A stretch of DNA of 64,000 nucleotides from Nitrospira sp. (GTDB taxonomy: Bacteria; Nitrospirota; Nitrospiria; Nitrospirales; UBA8639): the NCBI GenBank assembly GCA_024760505.1, contig CP058931.1, positions 1,374,001-1,438,000 of the forward strand, in the 5' to 3' direction. A program made the position numbers and the translations under genes. This document shows positions 53,551 to 62,107 of the stretch, in pieces (within the stretch, counting starts at the first letter, position 1; each line of letters starts with the position of its first letter). Under the pieces are notes generated by a model. The model did no database searches and was not told where the DNA came from. It was given only the letters and a program-made list of their open reading frames with translations.

Positions 53551-54378
53551 CTACGGAAGAAATTCTTTGGTTGCGCGCCAGATCATCATGGGAGTCACCG
53601 TATGTCGGCCTTGAGCATAAGCGGCTAATAGAGCCCGGTCGCACAGTTGATTGATGCGGCGCGGGACTCCACGACTCCAAGCATAAATGAGCCAGAGGAC
53701 TCCCGCACCAAGATGAAATCGGTGTCTGGCATCGGCGATATGCAATCGATGCCGGATGTATGCACGAGTCTCCTGCCAGGTAAATGACTCCAGCCGATAG
53801 CGAACGCTAATGCGCTGCCGCAGTGGTCGAAAGGCCCGAGTCGCCAACTTTTGTTCCAACTCCGGTTGTCCAACCAGCAGGAGACACATCAACTTATCTT
53901 TTTCGGTATCCAGATTGGAGAGAAGCCGAAGTCCTTCCAGGACTTTTCCACTGAGCCGGTGGGCTTCGTCCACCAATACGACGACCCGTTCTCCTTCCAC
54001 GGCCAGACGGAGCAACAGCTTAGGCAGTTCCCGTTGTAAGGCCCCAAGGGATTGATCCTCAGGCAGTGTCCCGGTCAAATCTTCATAAATGGATACAAGT
54101 AAATCAGAATAGGACTGATCCGGATTCATGAGGTAAGCGAACCGGACCCCGGTCGGCGGATGGCGAAGCAGGTGCCGGCACAAAAGGGTTTTGCCGAGAC
54201 CCACTTCTCCTGTCAGCATGGTGAGCCCACCACTGGCAATGCCAAATCTGAGATGGTTCAACGCTTCCAAATGATGGCTGCCGGGGAAAAAGAAATCGGT
54301 ATCCGGCGTCAGGCGAAATGGGGGTTCAGAAAAGCCCAATTCCTGATAGCACATGCTGAGATCTAACGTCGTCATCAT
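53551..54378 (-). CDS. mshM: MshM/ExeA-like AAA+ ATPase
   Basis: 275 aa. LGFSEPPFRLTPDTDFFFPG is the ExeA/MshM N-terminal signature; Walker A TGEVGLGKTLLCRHLL, Walker B RVVVLVDEAHRL, and YRLESFTWQETRAYIRHRLH with GVPRRINQLCDRALLAAY complete the domain. ExeA relatives use ATP to help secretins assemble through peptidoglycan. Start overlaps the secretin stop by 4 bases. No peptidoglycan-binding domain is fused. Confidence 0.9.
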   Translation of the reverse strand: MMTTLDLSMCYQELGFSEPPFRLTPDTDFFFPGSHHLEALNHLRFGIASGGLTMLTGEVGLGKTLLCRHLLRHPPTGVRFAYLMNPDQSYSDLLVSIYEDLTGTLPEDQSLGALQRELPKLLLRLAVEGERVVVLVDEAHRLSGKVLEGLRLLSNLDTEKDKLMCLLLVGQPELEQKLATRAFRPLRQRISVRYRLESFTWQETRAYIRHRLHIADARHRFHLGAGVLWLIYAWSRGVPRRINQLCDRALLAAYAQGRHTVTPMMIWRATKEFLP

Positions 54379-55991
54379 GAGGCTCGTATAATCTTAGGGG
54401 AGAGAAAGATGACCAGTTCGCTTTTCCTTTTAGCTGTGTATGTTCCCTTAAATAAGCGACCAAGGTAGGGAATGTCTCCTAAAAGAGGAATCTTGCGCTC
54501 GGTTTCTGAGCTTTCCTCCTGGATGAGTCCACCGATGATGACCATTTCTCCATCTTTCAACCGAACCAATCCGGAGGATTGCTTGACATCTAAAACCGGA
54601 GCAGTGGACCCGCCCTCTCCCCCCTTGAGAGCGCCTGGCGATTTCTCAATGCCACGAAGTCGGGAAAGAATAGGGGTCACATCCAGCATGATCCACCCAT
54701 CTTCGGAAATTTGAGGGGTAACGGAAAGGACCAAGCCTACCGTCACGGATCGCACCTGCTCAGTGACAATGTTTCCATTTCCGGCAGTCCCTTGAGCAAC
54801 GGTTGAGGAAAAGAAGGGTTGATCAGTGGCGACTTTAACCAAGGCCGGTTGATTATTCATGGTGACCACGCGGGGTTGAGAGACCACACGAACGTCACCC
54901 TGTTCTTCCAGGGCTTCGAGAACACCATCAAAACTCCCATCCTCGAAGGAGATAGTGGTCGTGGCCGCCTTCGCTATGAAACCTCCGAAGGGCGCGGTAA
55001 CAATGTTGGCAATGGCAATGGCGCCATTTGTGCCATCGAAATTAATTCTGCTCCAATCAATGCCCAGACTGTACTGATCGTCCAGGGCAACTTCATAAAT
55101 CCGCACTTCGATCTCTACCTGTCGGTACAGAGCCTGGTGAACGCTTTTGAGAAAATCGTCAATTTCGTCCACACGTTTATACCGATCGGTTATCTGAATA
55201 GTTCCTGAGAGACGATTGACCACGAGTCGTCCCTCCTCGGACATCAGAGTCTTAATTTGCATTTCCAATTCTTCCCAGAACTTTATTTCGTCCTCCTGGT
55301 TCACCGTGATTTGTCCGGTGTCCTGTGATGCGCCGCCTCCGCTCCCCCCGCTGGAACCGGAGCTGAGCTGCGCGCGGTTTTGTCCTGTTCCACTCCGAAC
55401 GAGACGGATGTAATCGACGTTCAGTGTTTTCGTTTTGAATTGCCTGACCTGGATCAGGTTCTGGTGGTGTTCCCAGTAATAGCCATGGGCTTCCAAAATG
55501 GCCGACATCGCCTGTTCCAGAGGAAGATGATGAAAATCCACGGTAATGGTGCCGGTGATTTCTGGCCCGGCCACAATATTTAAATGATTGGTTCGAGCAA
55601 ACAACGCCAATGCGTCGATGACAGGCAGATCTTGTGCGCGAAACGAATATAAGGGCCCCAAAGAAGGGGCAGGTGCCGGTGTCGGTGGCTTGGGGAGATC
55701 GCTGGTGAGCAACATGCGATCCTCCAGGGAAAATATCGCCTGAGGGTTGTTCACGGATGGTGCCGCCAAATCTGAGCTCAGGGAAAGTCTCTGTGAAGTG
55801 TTGGCATCTGAGATTGACCGGTCTGCATCTGGATTGGCGATGGTGCATCCCCACAGGCTGAGCATGCCCAAAAGAGCCAGACTTTGAAAAACTCGTACGA
55901 CATATGTGATGGATGCTCCGTTGGTTGGTCGATTGGAAATAATGAACATCTGAGGATTCACTATGATGTTGGGTCGCATGTCGTCTTTCAT
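54375..55991 (-). CDS. mshL: MshL-like secretin (outer-membrane pilus pore)
   Basis: 538 aa, lipoprotein signal with LLGMLSLWGC (Cys near residue 50, depending on start). A short STN-like domain (LDIVAGPEITGTITVDFHH-type, about 150-200) precedes the N1-like region, and the secretin core from about 330 has VEIEVRIYEVAL, VRVVSQPRVVTMNNQPALVKVA, SGLVRLKDGEMVIIGGLIQE and IPLLGDIPYLGRLFKG. A Gly/Ser-rich insert (GSSGGSGGGAS) lies near residue 220. Forms the outer-membrane ring for the pilus. Translational overlap with mshM. The exact start is uncertain. Confidence 0.92.
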   Translation of the reverse strand: MKDDMRPNIIVNPQMFIISNRPTNGASITYVVRVFQSLALLGMLSLWGCTIANPDADRSISDANTSQRLSLSSDLAAPSVNNPQAIFSLEDRMLLTSDLPKPPTPAPAPSLGPLYSFRAQDLPVIDALALFARTNHLNIVAGPEITGTITVDFHHLPLEQAMSAILEAHGYYWEHHQNLIQVRQFKTKTLNVDYIRLVRSGTGQNRAQLSSGSSGGSGGGASQDTGQITVNQEDEIKFWEELEMQIKTLMSEEGRLVVNRLSGTIQITDRYKRVDEIDDFLKSVHQALYRQVEIEVRIYEVALDDQYSLGIDWSRINFDGTNGAIAIANIVTAPFGGFIAKAATTTISFEDGSFDGVLEALEEQGDVRVVSQPRVVTMNNQPALVKVATDQPFFSSTVAQGTAGNGNIVTEQVRSVTVGLVLSVTPQISEDGWIMLDVTPILSRLRGIEKSPGALKGGEGGSTAPVLDVKQSSGLVRLKDGEMVIIGGLIQEESSETERKIPLLGDIPYLGRLFKGTYTAKRKSELVIFLSPKIIRAS

Positions 55992-56007
55992 AGAGTGATG
56001 AGGAAAA

Positions 56008-56523
56008 TTATGACGTGGCTTTTTTGGAAAATGTTAACCATTGGTTTTTGCCCTGATGTTTGAGCCACACGCCTTGGGGCTGAATGGACAGGACCTGATA
56101 CCCGTTAATCATTTCTCCTTCATACACCACGGTCCGGTTGATCACCGCACTCCGTTGTTCACCTTCGACGGCAATGGCTTTAAGAGTGAACGTATTTGTC
56201 ACCTGCTTCTCCTCTGTTTGGTCCGGTCCCATCGAAGCCGGGTCCGGTTGAACCTGAGAGGCCGCCGCGATGGGGGCAAAAGGATCGCGACTGGCGTATT
56301 CGATCCATTGACCAGCCTCATCGTCATGGGGCCGCCCTGTAGGGGTAAGGGGAGGGAGAGTCGGGGCAGAAAGCAGTCGATTCAGTCCCACGGAGATGAT
56401 TCCCGGTGCATCGGATGCCGTATCCACGATATTGGTATAGACCGCGAATCCTGCGAGAAAGCACAGACCAATCGCGACAAACGGATTTTTTAAAGCTCGA
56501 CGGAATCGTTGGTTTTCATCCAT
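56008..56523 (-). CDS. MshK-like (PilP-type) pilus assembly protein
   Basis: 171 aa from the ATG at 56523 (MDENQRFRRALKNPFVAIG); the longer open frame to 56796 is a shadow of mshJ. One N-terminal membrane helix, proline-rich linker, then a small beta domain with FTLKAIAVEGEQRSAVINRTV and VYEGEMINGYQVLSIQPQGV, the PilP/MshK/GspC pattern. It overlaps the end of mshJ by 34 bases. Periplasmic bridge between the inner-membrane platform and the secretin. Confidence 0.75.
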   Translation of the reverse strand: MDENQRFRRALKNPFVAIGLCFLAGFAVYTNIVDTASDAPGIISVGLNRLLSAPTLPPLTPTGRPHDDEAGQWIEYASRDPFAPIAAASQVQPDPASMGPDQTEEKQVTNTFTLKAIAVEGEQRSAVINRTVVYEGEMINGYQVLSIQPQGVWLKHQGKNQWLTFSKKATS

Positions 56524-57077
56524 ACCGACAATCCAATGGTTAAATGAGTGGCTTGTTGACCATCCCCCATGACCGTCACATTCTGAATGTCGACTCTTGG
56601 TCCGGATCGGGTCAGGGCTTTTAGGAACTGAAGATAGGAACGATACGCATGGGGGGTCCCCTGCGAGTTGACCTGAATTTCCAACGGAACCAATGTTACT
56701 CCCTGGATTGGAGAGGTGGTGCGTTCTGTACTTAGAATCCGATACTGGATGAGGAGATTCCACTGTTTCCCGTCGATTTGAAGCGTTTGCGCCCATTGCG
56801 CCAAATGGGTGAAGTTGTGGAGTAAGCGTTGCTCAGCCAGTTGGAGGTGAGTGTCAAGCGCATCCGGCCGAGCCTGAAGGTATTGAGAGCGAAGCTCCGA
56901 CACCTGTTGTTCCAAGCCGATCGCATCTTGAGTCAACGATTGGCGCTTCTGAATGGTCAAAAGTTTATCCAGACTCACCCAGCCCACAATGGATAACGTG
57001 CCAATCAGTAGTACCACGAGTGCCGTGCTTTTGAGCTGTTGGGGATTGGGCCACTCAAAACGGCGAAGCCACTTCAT
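56490..57077 (-). CDS. MshJ-like (PilO-type) pilus assembly protein
   Basis: 195 aa: one N-terminal helix (TALVVLLIGTLSIVGWVSL), coiled coil (about 40-95), then a small alpha/beta domain with VTLVPLEIQVNSQGTPHAYR and YLQFLKALTRSGPRVDIQNV, the PilO/GspM-like ferredoxin-type pattern. Start overlaps the mshI stop by 4 bases. Inner-membrane platform component partnering MshI. Confidence 0.8.
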   Translation of the reverse strand: MKWLRRFEWPNPQQLKSTALVVLLIGTLSIVGWVSLDKLLTIQKRQSLTQDAIGLEQQVSELRSQYLQARPDALDTHLQLAEQRLLHNFTHLAQWAQTLQIDGKQWNLLIQYRILSTERTTSPIQGVTLVPLEIQVNSQGTPHAYRSYLQFLKALTRSGPRVDIQNVTVMGDGQQATHLTIGLSVWMKTNDSVEL

Positions 57078-58555
57078 GATATGGTTCCCTTCAAGGTGAA
57101 CCGATAGAGTGGGCGTTCATTGTTTGAGGTGGCGGTTTGAGTCAAGAGTTGATCTCGCCAATCCTCATGCAGGGACACATGATATGGTCCATCTGCCAGC
57201 TGCTGCACGAATTGATCCATCACAAGCAATGTGGCGGCAAGATTGGTAGAAGTGCTGCCGTCCAGCTCCACATTCCATCCGTCCTGGGTTCTCTCCACAA
57301 AGGCTTTGCGCAAGATGACCTGGGTGGGGATAATAGATCCCAGATAGCTGAGAAACGGGCCTTCTAATTCCGGCGTGGTGGTTTCGCTGACGGAATGAGC
57401 CCATTGTCGTTTTGTGTCTAACGTCATGAGGCGACTTTCCCATTGCGCGTAATCCTGCTGGAGGGCGCTGACCTGGTCGGTCATGGTCTGCATCGCTGTG
57501 CGATGTCTGGCCAAATAACCTTCGATGCCGCTGGTTGTTCCGACTCCGAAAAGAATAAAAACCGCAAGCATGGCGACGAAAGCCTTGGTGAGGGTCTTTC
57601 GTAACGGAGCTTGGAGGACCTGCGCGGGTGTGAAGTTGCTGTGCAGATTGACCGGAAGCATCGCACCGACCCACAACCAGTAATTCCAGTCAGGCTTGAT
57701 GGGGTATGGTAGGAGGGGAGTGTTTACGTGTGGCTGTATTTCACCCGCCGTTAATCGTTCTTCATCGTCCAAAAACCAGATGCAGGGAAACTTTAAATTG
57801 GTTTGTTGTGTGATAAACATTATCGTTCGGTTGGCCTCGGTTCCGACCCGCTCTCCAAGTGGAACCCAGTCTTGAGCGGGGAACAGATGTCGAGTCCAAA
57901 TGGGGGTTCCATCATCATCCCCTGCGACAATCATGATTTTGCCTTCGAGCATGGTTATCAGGATCGAACCTTTTCCCGGTTCGACAGGCAACGTGCTGAG
58001 TTGACTCTCAGCCAGAGTAGAAAGAGGAGCCAACTGACGAAGAGATAAGCCCAACTCATGGCAGATGTGCACGATCGTATCGATATAGTCTTGGGGCCAT
58101 ATATCAAGGTGGACATGTAATTTTCCTCGCGCTTCCAGGCCAATCTGATATCGCCAAGCCGCTGGTCCCTCCCACGGTTTTTCCTGTTGGACCTTTCGCT
58201 CAAGAAAGGGAAGGAGGTCAGTGGGGAGCATCGGAGGGATTTGAATGGTCCGCGTGGCAAGCCGCGGATGGTCAACGAGCATGGCGAGATGGGTGCCGGG
58301 AAATTGGGTTTGGTGAATCGCTTCCTCCAATGCGTCGCGAAGTGTGTCCAGGGATACGAGCCGGCCCGGTCGTTCCCAACTCTGTCCAATGGTATTTTTC
58401 ACAATCGATAAGGCTTGCAATCGACCATTTGACAGGCTGACGCTTAAAATCGTCTGTTTTTTCTTCAACAGGGTCTTCTGGAGGTTCGGTGGGATCTCCA
58501 GCATAGGTGTCTGAACGTCTGAAAATGATGTCGATTGTTGAAAGGTGTCGATCAT
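57074..58555 (-). CDS. MshI-like (PilM/PilN-type) pilus assembly protein
   Basis: 493 aa. The N-terminal about 300 residues form a PilM-like actin-fold region (ILSVSLSNGRLQALSIVKN, LAMLVDHPRLATRTIQIP, GSILITMLEGKIMIVAG); one membrane helix (AFVAMLAVFILFGVGTT, about 325-345) leads to a coiled coil and a PilN-like periplasmic domain (VELDGSTSTNLAATLLVMD). The fusion of PilM- and PilN-like parts is the MshI arrangement. It ends 4 bases into mshJ and starts 5 bases after the pilin. Confidence 0.8.
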   Translation of the reverse strand: MIDTFQQSTSFSDVQTPMLEIPPNLQKTLLKKKQTILSVSLSNGRLQALSIVKNTIGQSWERPGRLVSLDTLRDALEEAIHQTQFPGTHLAMLVDHPRLATRTIQIPPMLPTDLLPFLERKVQQEKPWEGPAAWRYQIGLEARGKLHVHLDIWPQDYIDTIVHICHELGLSLRQLAPLSTLAESQLSTLPVEPGKGSILITMLEGKIMIVAGDDDGTPIWTRHLFPAQDWVPLGERVGTEANRTIMFITQQTNLKFPCIWFLDDEERLTAGEIQPHVNTPLLPYPIKPDWNYWLWVGAMLPVNLHSNFTPAQVLQAPLRKTLTKAFVAMLAVFILFGVGTTSGIEGYLARHRTAMQTMTDQVSALQQDYAQWESRLMTLDTKRQWAHSVSETTTPELEGPFLSYLGSIIPTQVILRKAFVERTQDGWNVELDGSTSTNLAATLLVMDQFVQQLADGPYHVSLHEDWRDQLLTQTATSNNERPLYRFTLKGTIS

Positions 58556-58559
58556 AGTA

Positions 58560-59387
58560 TTAGGGGCTATAGCAACCGCTACTGTTGATTCGCCATTTGG
58601 ATCCTGCCGCGCAGTCGGGGTCGAATTGAAACCCGGCTTCGGTGGTCAGAGTGAATTGTGTTTCTGGAACACTAAATGTATTCGCTTCGTCCAAACTAAT
58701 CGTGGTTCCAGAGAGGTGATAGCGAATATGCGGCACAAGTGTGCCGCCACCGGATGCCGTCGGGCTTCCATCGACCGCGTAACTGCCTCCGGCCCCATTG
58801 GCAGAAAGGCTGAGGAGATGAAACAAATGGCCAACGTGCCCGCGGTGAATTTTAAGATCCGGTGTTCCTGTTTCATCGGTGTTCCACCAGGTTTCAAAGT
58901 TAGCATCCGTGGTTATGGAGGGATTCACATTTTGGGACAGATGGGTAATGACCATAAACCGTGCGTCCGCCAAGGCCGTCGTTGAGAGGCCTGTGGAGTT
59001 GGTGAATCCACTGATATTGGGTTGCACGAAGTAATAGCGGAGGAATCCATTAGGATTTGTGGTGAGTTGTCCTAGAGCGGCCGCGACATAATCCGGACTC
59101 AGTGCCGTGAGTGTTGCCGGAAATGAATGGGTTTGCCGTACGTAGAGTTCAATCCCTTGAGCAATTGTCGCCAATTGTCCATCCTCCGCATCCCGCTTCA
59201 CGGCTGCCAGTTGATTGATCACGTTTGGCGCAATGAAGCTGGCAAGAATGGCGATAATTGCCAGGACGCCAATCATTTCCACAAGCGTAAATCCTGAGGG
59301 AGAGGTAAGGCGATGGGCGTGAGGGATGGATCCAAACGTGTATGGCCGTACGAGGTGGATAGCTTTATTTGGGGCTTTAATGCGCAT
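58560..59387 (-). CDS. Type IV prepilin/pseudopilin-like protein
   Basis: 275 aa. Long leader (31 residues) then the prepilin peptidase site SG-FTLVEMIGVLAIIAILAS with Glu at +5, and a hydrophobic helix. The globular part has LATIAQGIELYVRQTHSFPA and RYYFVQPNISGFTNSTGLS, matching the adjacent larger pilin in the same positions, so the two arose by duplication. Two cysteines near the C-terminus (DPDCAAGSKW, SSGCYSP) could form the usual disulfide. Likely the major or a principal pilin subunit of the MSHA-type pilus. Confidence 0.88.
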   Translation of the reverse strand: MRIKAPNKAIHLVRPYTFGSIPHAHRLTSPSGFTLVEMIGVLAIIAILASFIAPNVINQLAAVKRDAEDGQLATIAQGIELYVRQTHSFPATLTALSPDYVAAALGQLTTNPNGFLRYYFVQPNISGFTNSTGLSTTALADARFMVITHLSQNVNPSITTDANFETWWNTDETGTPDLKIHRGHVGHLFHLLSLSANGAGGSYAVDGSPTASGGGTLVPHIRYHLSGTTISLDEANTFSVPETQFTLTTEAGFQFDPDCAAGSKWRINSSGCYSP

Positions 59388-59600
59388 CGGTGAGACCCTG
59401 CTGAAGATTCCTACAAAGTTTTCTCTTGCCCTTCATTGAGTCAGTAGGCATTTTTCGGAAACTGGAATATTTTGCCGGATATACCCCTCCTTCATGTGTC
59501 GGAGAAACACAAGCGAATCTTTATGAAAGGAGAGGAATCGGAAAGTGTGAGAAGGAAAATGGATGAAGAAGGGGAAAAATACGTTACTCCTAACTTGCTG

Positions 59601-60887
59601 TCAGTTCCAAGCAATCTCGACGTTGTCAGCATAATATAGGCGCTTCACGTTGCCCGTACGGACAAAACGAACTTGGGCGTTCGGGGCAATGTAGGCAGTG
59701 AGGTCAAATGTTTGCGGGACTTGGCTGACGTCGGTACTGTTCATGTTATAGGTCTGAAGGGTCGTCCAAGATGTTCCGCCATTGTTTGAGGCTTGAACTG
59801 TGATACTTCCCCCATTGCCCCCGACACCCCTCCGGTAGCTAAAGGAGAGGGTGGCTGACGCAGCTCCTGAGAGATCCACTTCCCGACTGACTGCTGTTGT
59901 CGGTCCCCCACCGCCGCCGCCAAATTTGAAACAGTTTCCGACTGCACATTGAGCATCTAGGACCACTTGCATCTTCCCAGTGGTCGGGCCATCCGCCTCA
60001 CCCGTTTCCTGCCAGTCGTTAACCCAGCTTTGAGTCCCATTGTTTCCGTTATAAGCCACAGTGGTGAATTCATCCCTGACCGTTCCAACGCTCCCACAAT
60101 TCGGATCCAGAGGATTCCATTTTTTGGTGGAAGAACAAAGGGGGTCGAACCAATAGGCGGTGTTAGTCATGAGGGCAAATTGGACTTCAGGGAGGGTATA
60201 GGTCGGTGCCTCATCAAATCCTATCATGGTTCCCACGAGGTGAAAGGCATTGTGGGTGGGCAGTAAGCCACCGCCGGAGTCGGTCGTCGGCGCTGTACCG
60301 ATGAAAAAGCTGGCTCCATTTCCCTCAGGTGTTATGGCCAAGGAATAGAATAAATATCCGATATTGCTGCGATGCATGTGCAGATTGGGAACAAGGGTTT
60401 CATCCGTGTTCCACCAGGCTTCAAATGCTGTAGGTGTGGTGATGCCAGGGGCCGCATCTTGTGAGAGATCGGATATGAGAAGAAAACGGGCATTGACGAG
60501 TTCCCCGCCAGTCAGTCCGGTCGAGTTTTGGAATCCAGCTATGGAGGGATGCACCGAATAATAGCGGGGGAATCCTCGTGCGTTTCGCGTCATTTGGGCT
60601 GGAGGCAATGGCACATAGTCAGGGGAAAGGATGAGTAACGAAGGGGGGAATGCGTGGTTCTGTCGAAGATATGAGATAACACCGGTTGCGATTAGCTGAA
60701 GGTCACGGATTTCACGGTCTTCACTCGTTCGATCCCAGACTCTGACCATGGAGGGCGACACGACAGCCAGCCCTACAGATATAATTGCCAACAGGCCGAT
60801 AAAGACAATGAGGGTCATTCCGGCTTCCGGGTCAAAGGCATTCTGTTGGCGGGGTGGGGAAGGTAAGGAGACGCCAGGGGAACCCAT
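59601..60887 (-). CDS. Large minor pilin with C-terminal beta-sandwich domain
   Basis: 428 aa from the ATG at 60887 (a TTG at 60899 overlaps the upstream stop). Prepilin-like site AG-MTLIVFIGLLAIISVG, where the residue at +5 is Val instead of Glu. Residues about 40-270 mirror the neighbouring pilin (LQLIATGVISYLRQNHAFP, RYYSVHPSIAGFQNSTGLTG). After a cysteine pair (DPLCSS, DPNCGS) comes an added domain of about 160 residues rich in Gly/Ser/Thr with LSFSYRRGVGGNGG, SITVQASNNGGTSWTTLQ and PNAQVRFVRTGNV, the pattern of jelly-roll ligand-binding modules. Loss of Glu5 plus an extra domain suggests a tip adhesin. Confidence 0.8.
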   Translation of the reverse strand: MGSPGVSLPSPPRQQNAFDPEAGMTLIVFIGLLAIISVGLAVVSPSMVRVWDRTSEDREIRDLQLIATGVISYLRQNHAFPPSLLILSPDYVPLPPAQMTRNARGFPRYYSVHPSIAGFQNSTGLTGGELVNARFLLISDLSQDAAPGITTPTAFEAWWNTDETLVPNLHMHRSNIGYLFYSLAITPEGNGASFFIGTAPTTDSGGGLLPTHNAFHLVGTMIGFDEAPTYTLPEVQFALMTNTAYWFDPLCSSTKKWNPLDPNCGSVGTVRDEFTTVAYNGNNGTQSWVNDWQETGEADGPTTGKMQVVLDAQCAVGNCFKFGGGGGGPTTAVSREVDLSGAASATLSFSYRRGVGGNGGSITVQASNNGGTSWTTLQTYNMNSTDVSQVPQTFDLTAYIAPNAQVRFVRTGNVKRLYYADNVEIAWN

Positions 60888-60895
60888 GAGGCCTG

Positions 60896-62107
60896 TCAAT
60901 GGATTCCACCCATTAAACTCATCATGGGCATAAAGAGTGATAGCGCGACGATTCCCACGATCGCGATTAATCCCAGAGTGATCAGGGGCTCGAGAATGCC
61001 AAAAACTTTTTTGATTCTGCGGGGAATTTCCCGATTATAATAATTCGCCACGTTCATGAGTGTGTTGGGTAATGTTCCGGTGGCTTCCCCGACCGAGATC
61101 ATTTGAATCACCATTGGCGGAAAGACCGGATGACGGCTTAATGATTCATTGATGGTGGAGCCTTCGGACACGGCGCGTTGCGTGTCCTGTAGCGCCCGTT
61201 TCATCACAGAATTGCCCACCAGGCCCTGACACAGTTGCAGGCTTTGCAGAACAGGGATGCCGGCTCGATACAAGACGGCAAAGTTTTGAACAAATTTGGA
61301 TATCGTGAGCATCCGGATGAGTTCGCCCAGAACGGGGAGTTGTAAGATCATGCGGTCCCGCCAGTGGACAAATCCTGGCAGGTATTTTCGCCCCATGACC
61401 CACACCATTGGGCCGACCAGGAGGAACGAACTCCAGAGCCACCAGCTCCCGACGAAGAGTTCACTGAGGGTGATGATGACAATGGTGATAGTCGGGAGGG
61501 GCACATGCAGACCTTCCAGGATAGGCACAAATCGTGGAATAACGAACGTAAAGAGCAACACCAGTAATCCGATCACCGCTACCATGACGATGCTCGGATA
61601 AATGGTGGCTTGACGCACATCTCCACGAATCTGATCGAGCCAATCCAGATATCGTTCTAATTCTTTGAAGGTATCGGTCAAGGTGCCACTGTCTTCTCCG
61701 GCATGAACCAGATTGGTGATTTGCAGAGGAAAAATCCTGGGGTGTTGCTTCATGGCATCATGCAAGGTGTTCCCGGCCTCGACTTGTTGAAAGATTGCCT
61801 GTAAGGTCGCACGCAAATGAAGGTTGGGTGTCTCGATTGATAAACTTTTTAAAGCCTGAGTAAGGGGAATGCCGGCCTCGAGGAGGGTAAACATGTGTGT
61901 GGAGAATTCCATGAGATCGCGGGGTTTGACTCTCCCTCTTTTTTGAGTGGTTCGTGCGAGGGACTTCGGTTTGGATTCCAATGTGCGCACGAGCCAGAGT
62001 CCCATGTCCTGGAGCTGGCGTTCCAGGTGGAAAAGATCCGGCGCCGCCATCTCTCCCTCAATCGGCTTCCCATGGGCGTCGATGGCGCGGTACTGAAAAT
62101 TAGCCAC
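60896..62107 (-). CDS. mshG: MshG-like (PilC/GspF-type) inner-membrane platform protein
   Basis: 403 aa from a GTG at 62107 that overlaps the mshE stop by 8 bases. Two repeated GspF domains (residues about 65-190 and 270-395) with FSTHMFTLLEAGIPLTQALKSL, FVQNFAVLYRAGIPVLQSLQ, and MISVGEATGTLPNTLMNVAN; three membrane helices around 165-195, 215-240, 375-400. Forms the membrane platform around which pilins are extracted by MshE. Well conserved in length and motif. Confidence 0.93.
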   Translation of the reverse strand: MANFQYRAIDAHGKPIEGEMAAPDLFHLERQLQDMGLWLVRTLESKPKSLARTTQKRGRVKPRDLMEFSTHMFTLLEAGIPLTQALKSLSIETPNLHLRATLQAIFQQVEAGNTLHDAMKQHPRIFPLQITNLVHAGEDSGTLTDTFKELERYLDWLDQIRGDVRQATIYPSIVMVAVIGLLVLLFTFVIPRFVPILEGLHVPLPTITIVIITLSELFVGSWWLWSSFLLVGPMVWVMGRKYLPGFVHWRDRMILQLPVLGELIRMLTISKFVQNFAVLYRAGIPVLQSLQLCQGLVGNSVMKRALQDTQRAVSEGSTINESLSRHPVFPPMVIQMISVGEATGTLPNTLMNVANYYNREIPRRIKKVFGILEPLITLGLIAIVGIVALSLFMPMMSLMGGIH

